Positions 5,158 to 5,182 of a stretch of DNA of 5,182 bases are shown here, piece after piece. The notes beneath the pieces are model-generated. The model was given only the letters and a program-made list of their open reading frames with translations, was not told the DNA's origin and made no database searches. The stretch spans positions 1 through 5,182 of the forward strand of contig JAGWBF010000114.1 of assembly GCA_021296025.1 (NCBI GenBank), written 5' to 3'. The translations under genes and the position numbers were made by a program. Position 1 is the first letter of the stretch. Each line of letters begins with the position of its first letter. The stretch comes from Dehalococcoidia bacterium. GTDB lineage: Bacteria > Chloroflexota > Dehalococcoidia > Lucifugimonadales > JAGWBF01.

Positions 5158-5182
5158 ATGTTGAGGCTGCTATTGATTGGTG
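5158..5182 (+). CDS. Possible start of a further gene (first 8 codons only)
   Basis: ATG at 5158 begins MLRLLLIG, running off the right edge. GAGGTGAA stands directly before it, a Shine-Dalgarno-like word at rather short spacing (4 nt between GAGG and the ATG). The Leu/Ile-rich beginning after a single Arg would fit a signal peptide, a membrane segment or the first strand of a soluble fold; eight residues cannot decide. It is reported because start and ribosome binding site occur together at the edge. Confidence 0.35.

Overview
The window looks like a chromosomal stretch from a moderately GC-rich bacterium. Four sequence features suggest an uncultured Chloroflexota-type organism (Dehalococcoidia/SAR202-like): the housekeeping cluster def-cca-secD, a SecD with an expanded, low-complexity-rich periplasmic head, a plant-type 'LSGxIP' leucine-rich-repeat remnant, and a tandem bacterial PH-like protein. 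This is inference from sequence style only and needs a marker-gene or whole-protein search. Hand counts of single 60-base lines give about 60-67% GC in genes (lines 1201 and 3841) and about 47-52% in the intergenic zone around 3421-3660.

Left part (1-3262, all on the minus strand): an operon reading right to left. A sigma70-like promoter (TTTACA, 18 bp, TATAAT; 3262-3233) precedes def (peptide deformylase, 3166-2591). After 7 nt comes a class II CCA/poly(A) nucleotidyltransferase with an HD domain (2583-1078). Then, with an 8-nt overlap, comes secD (1085 to beyond position 1), which is cut by the window edge. secF would be expected to the left. The tight spacing suggests one transcript with translational coupling for three housekeeping steps: nascent-chain deformylation, tRNA 3'-end maturation, and Sec export.

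Middle (3167-3821): a 655-bp divergent intergenic zone packed with structured and relic DNA. It holds a 13-bp-stem hairpin at 3280-3310, a short 'CATTGCGGC..GCCGCAATCCAG' palindrome at 3339-3366, and immediately next to that a 68-bp near-perfect long inverted repeat (3369-3436). A decayed leucine-rich-repeat coding fragment follows (about 3505-3749, + strand). This is the most unusual part of the window and looks like an accumulation site for small non-autonomous repeats and gene debris.

Right part (3822-5182, + strand): a complete gene with a textbook Shine-Dalgarno encodes a 346-residue cytoplasmic protein. It has two diverged copies of a bacterial PH-like (YokE/bPH_3-style) domain and no known function. 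It is followed by about 295 bp of non-coding DNA containing a run of alternating CTTGA/TCAAG dyads and a GC-rich hairpin. The first 25 bp of a possible further gene begin at 5158. No tRNA, rRNA, CRISPR array or transposase gene is visible.
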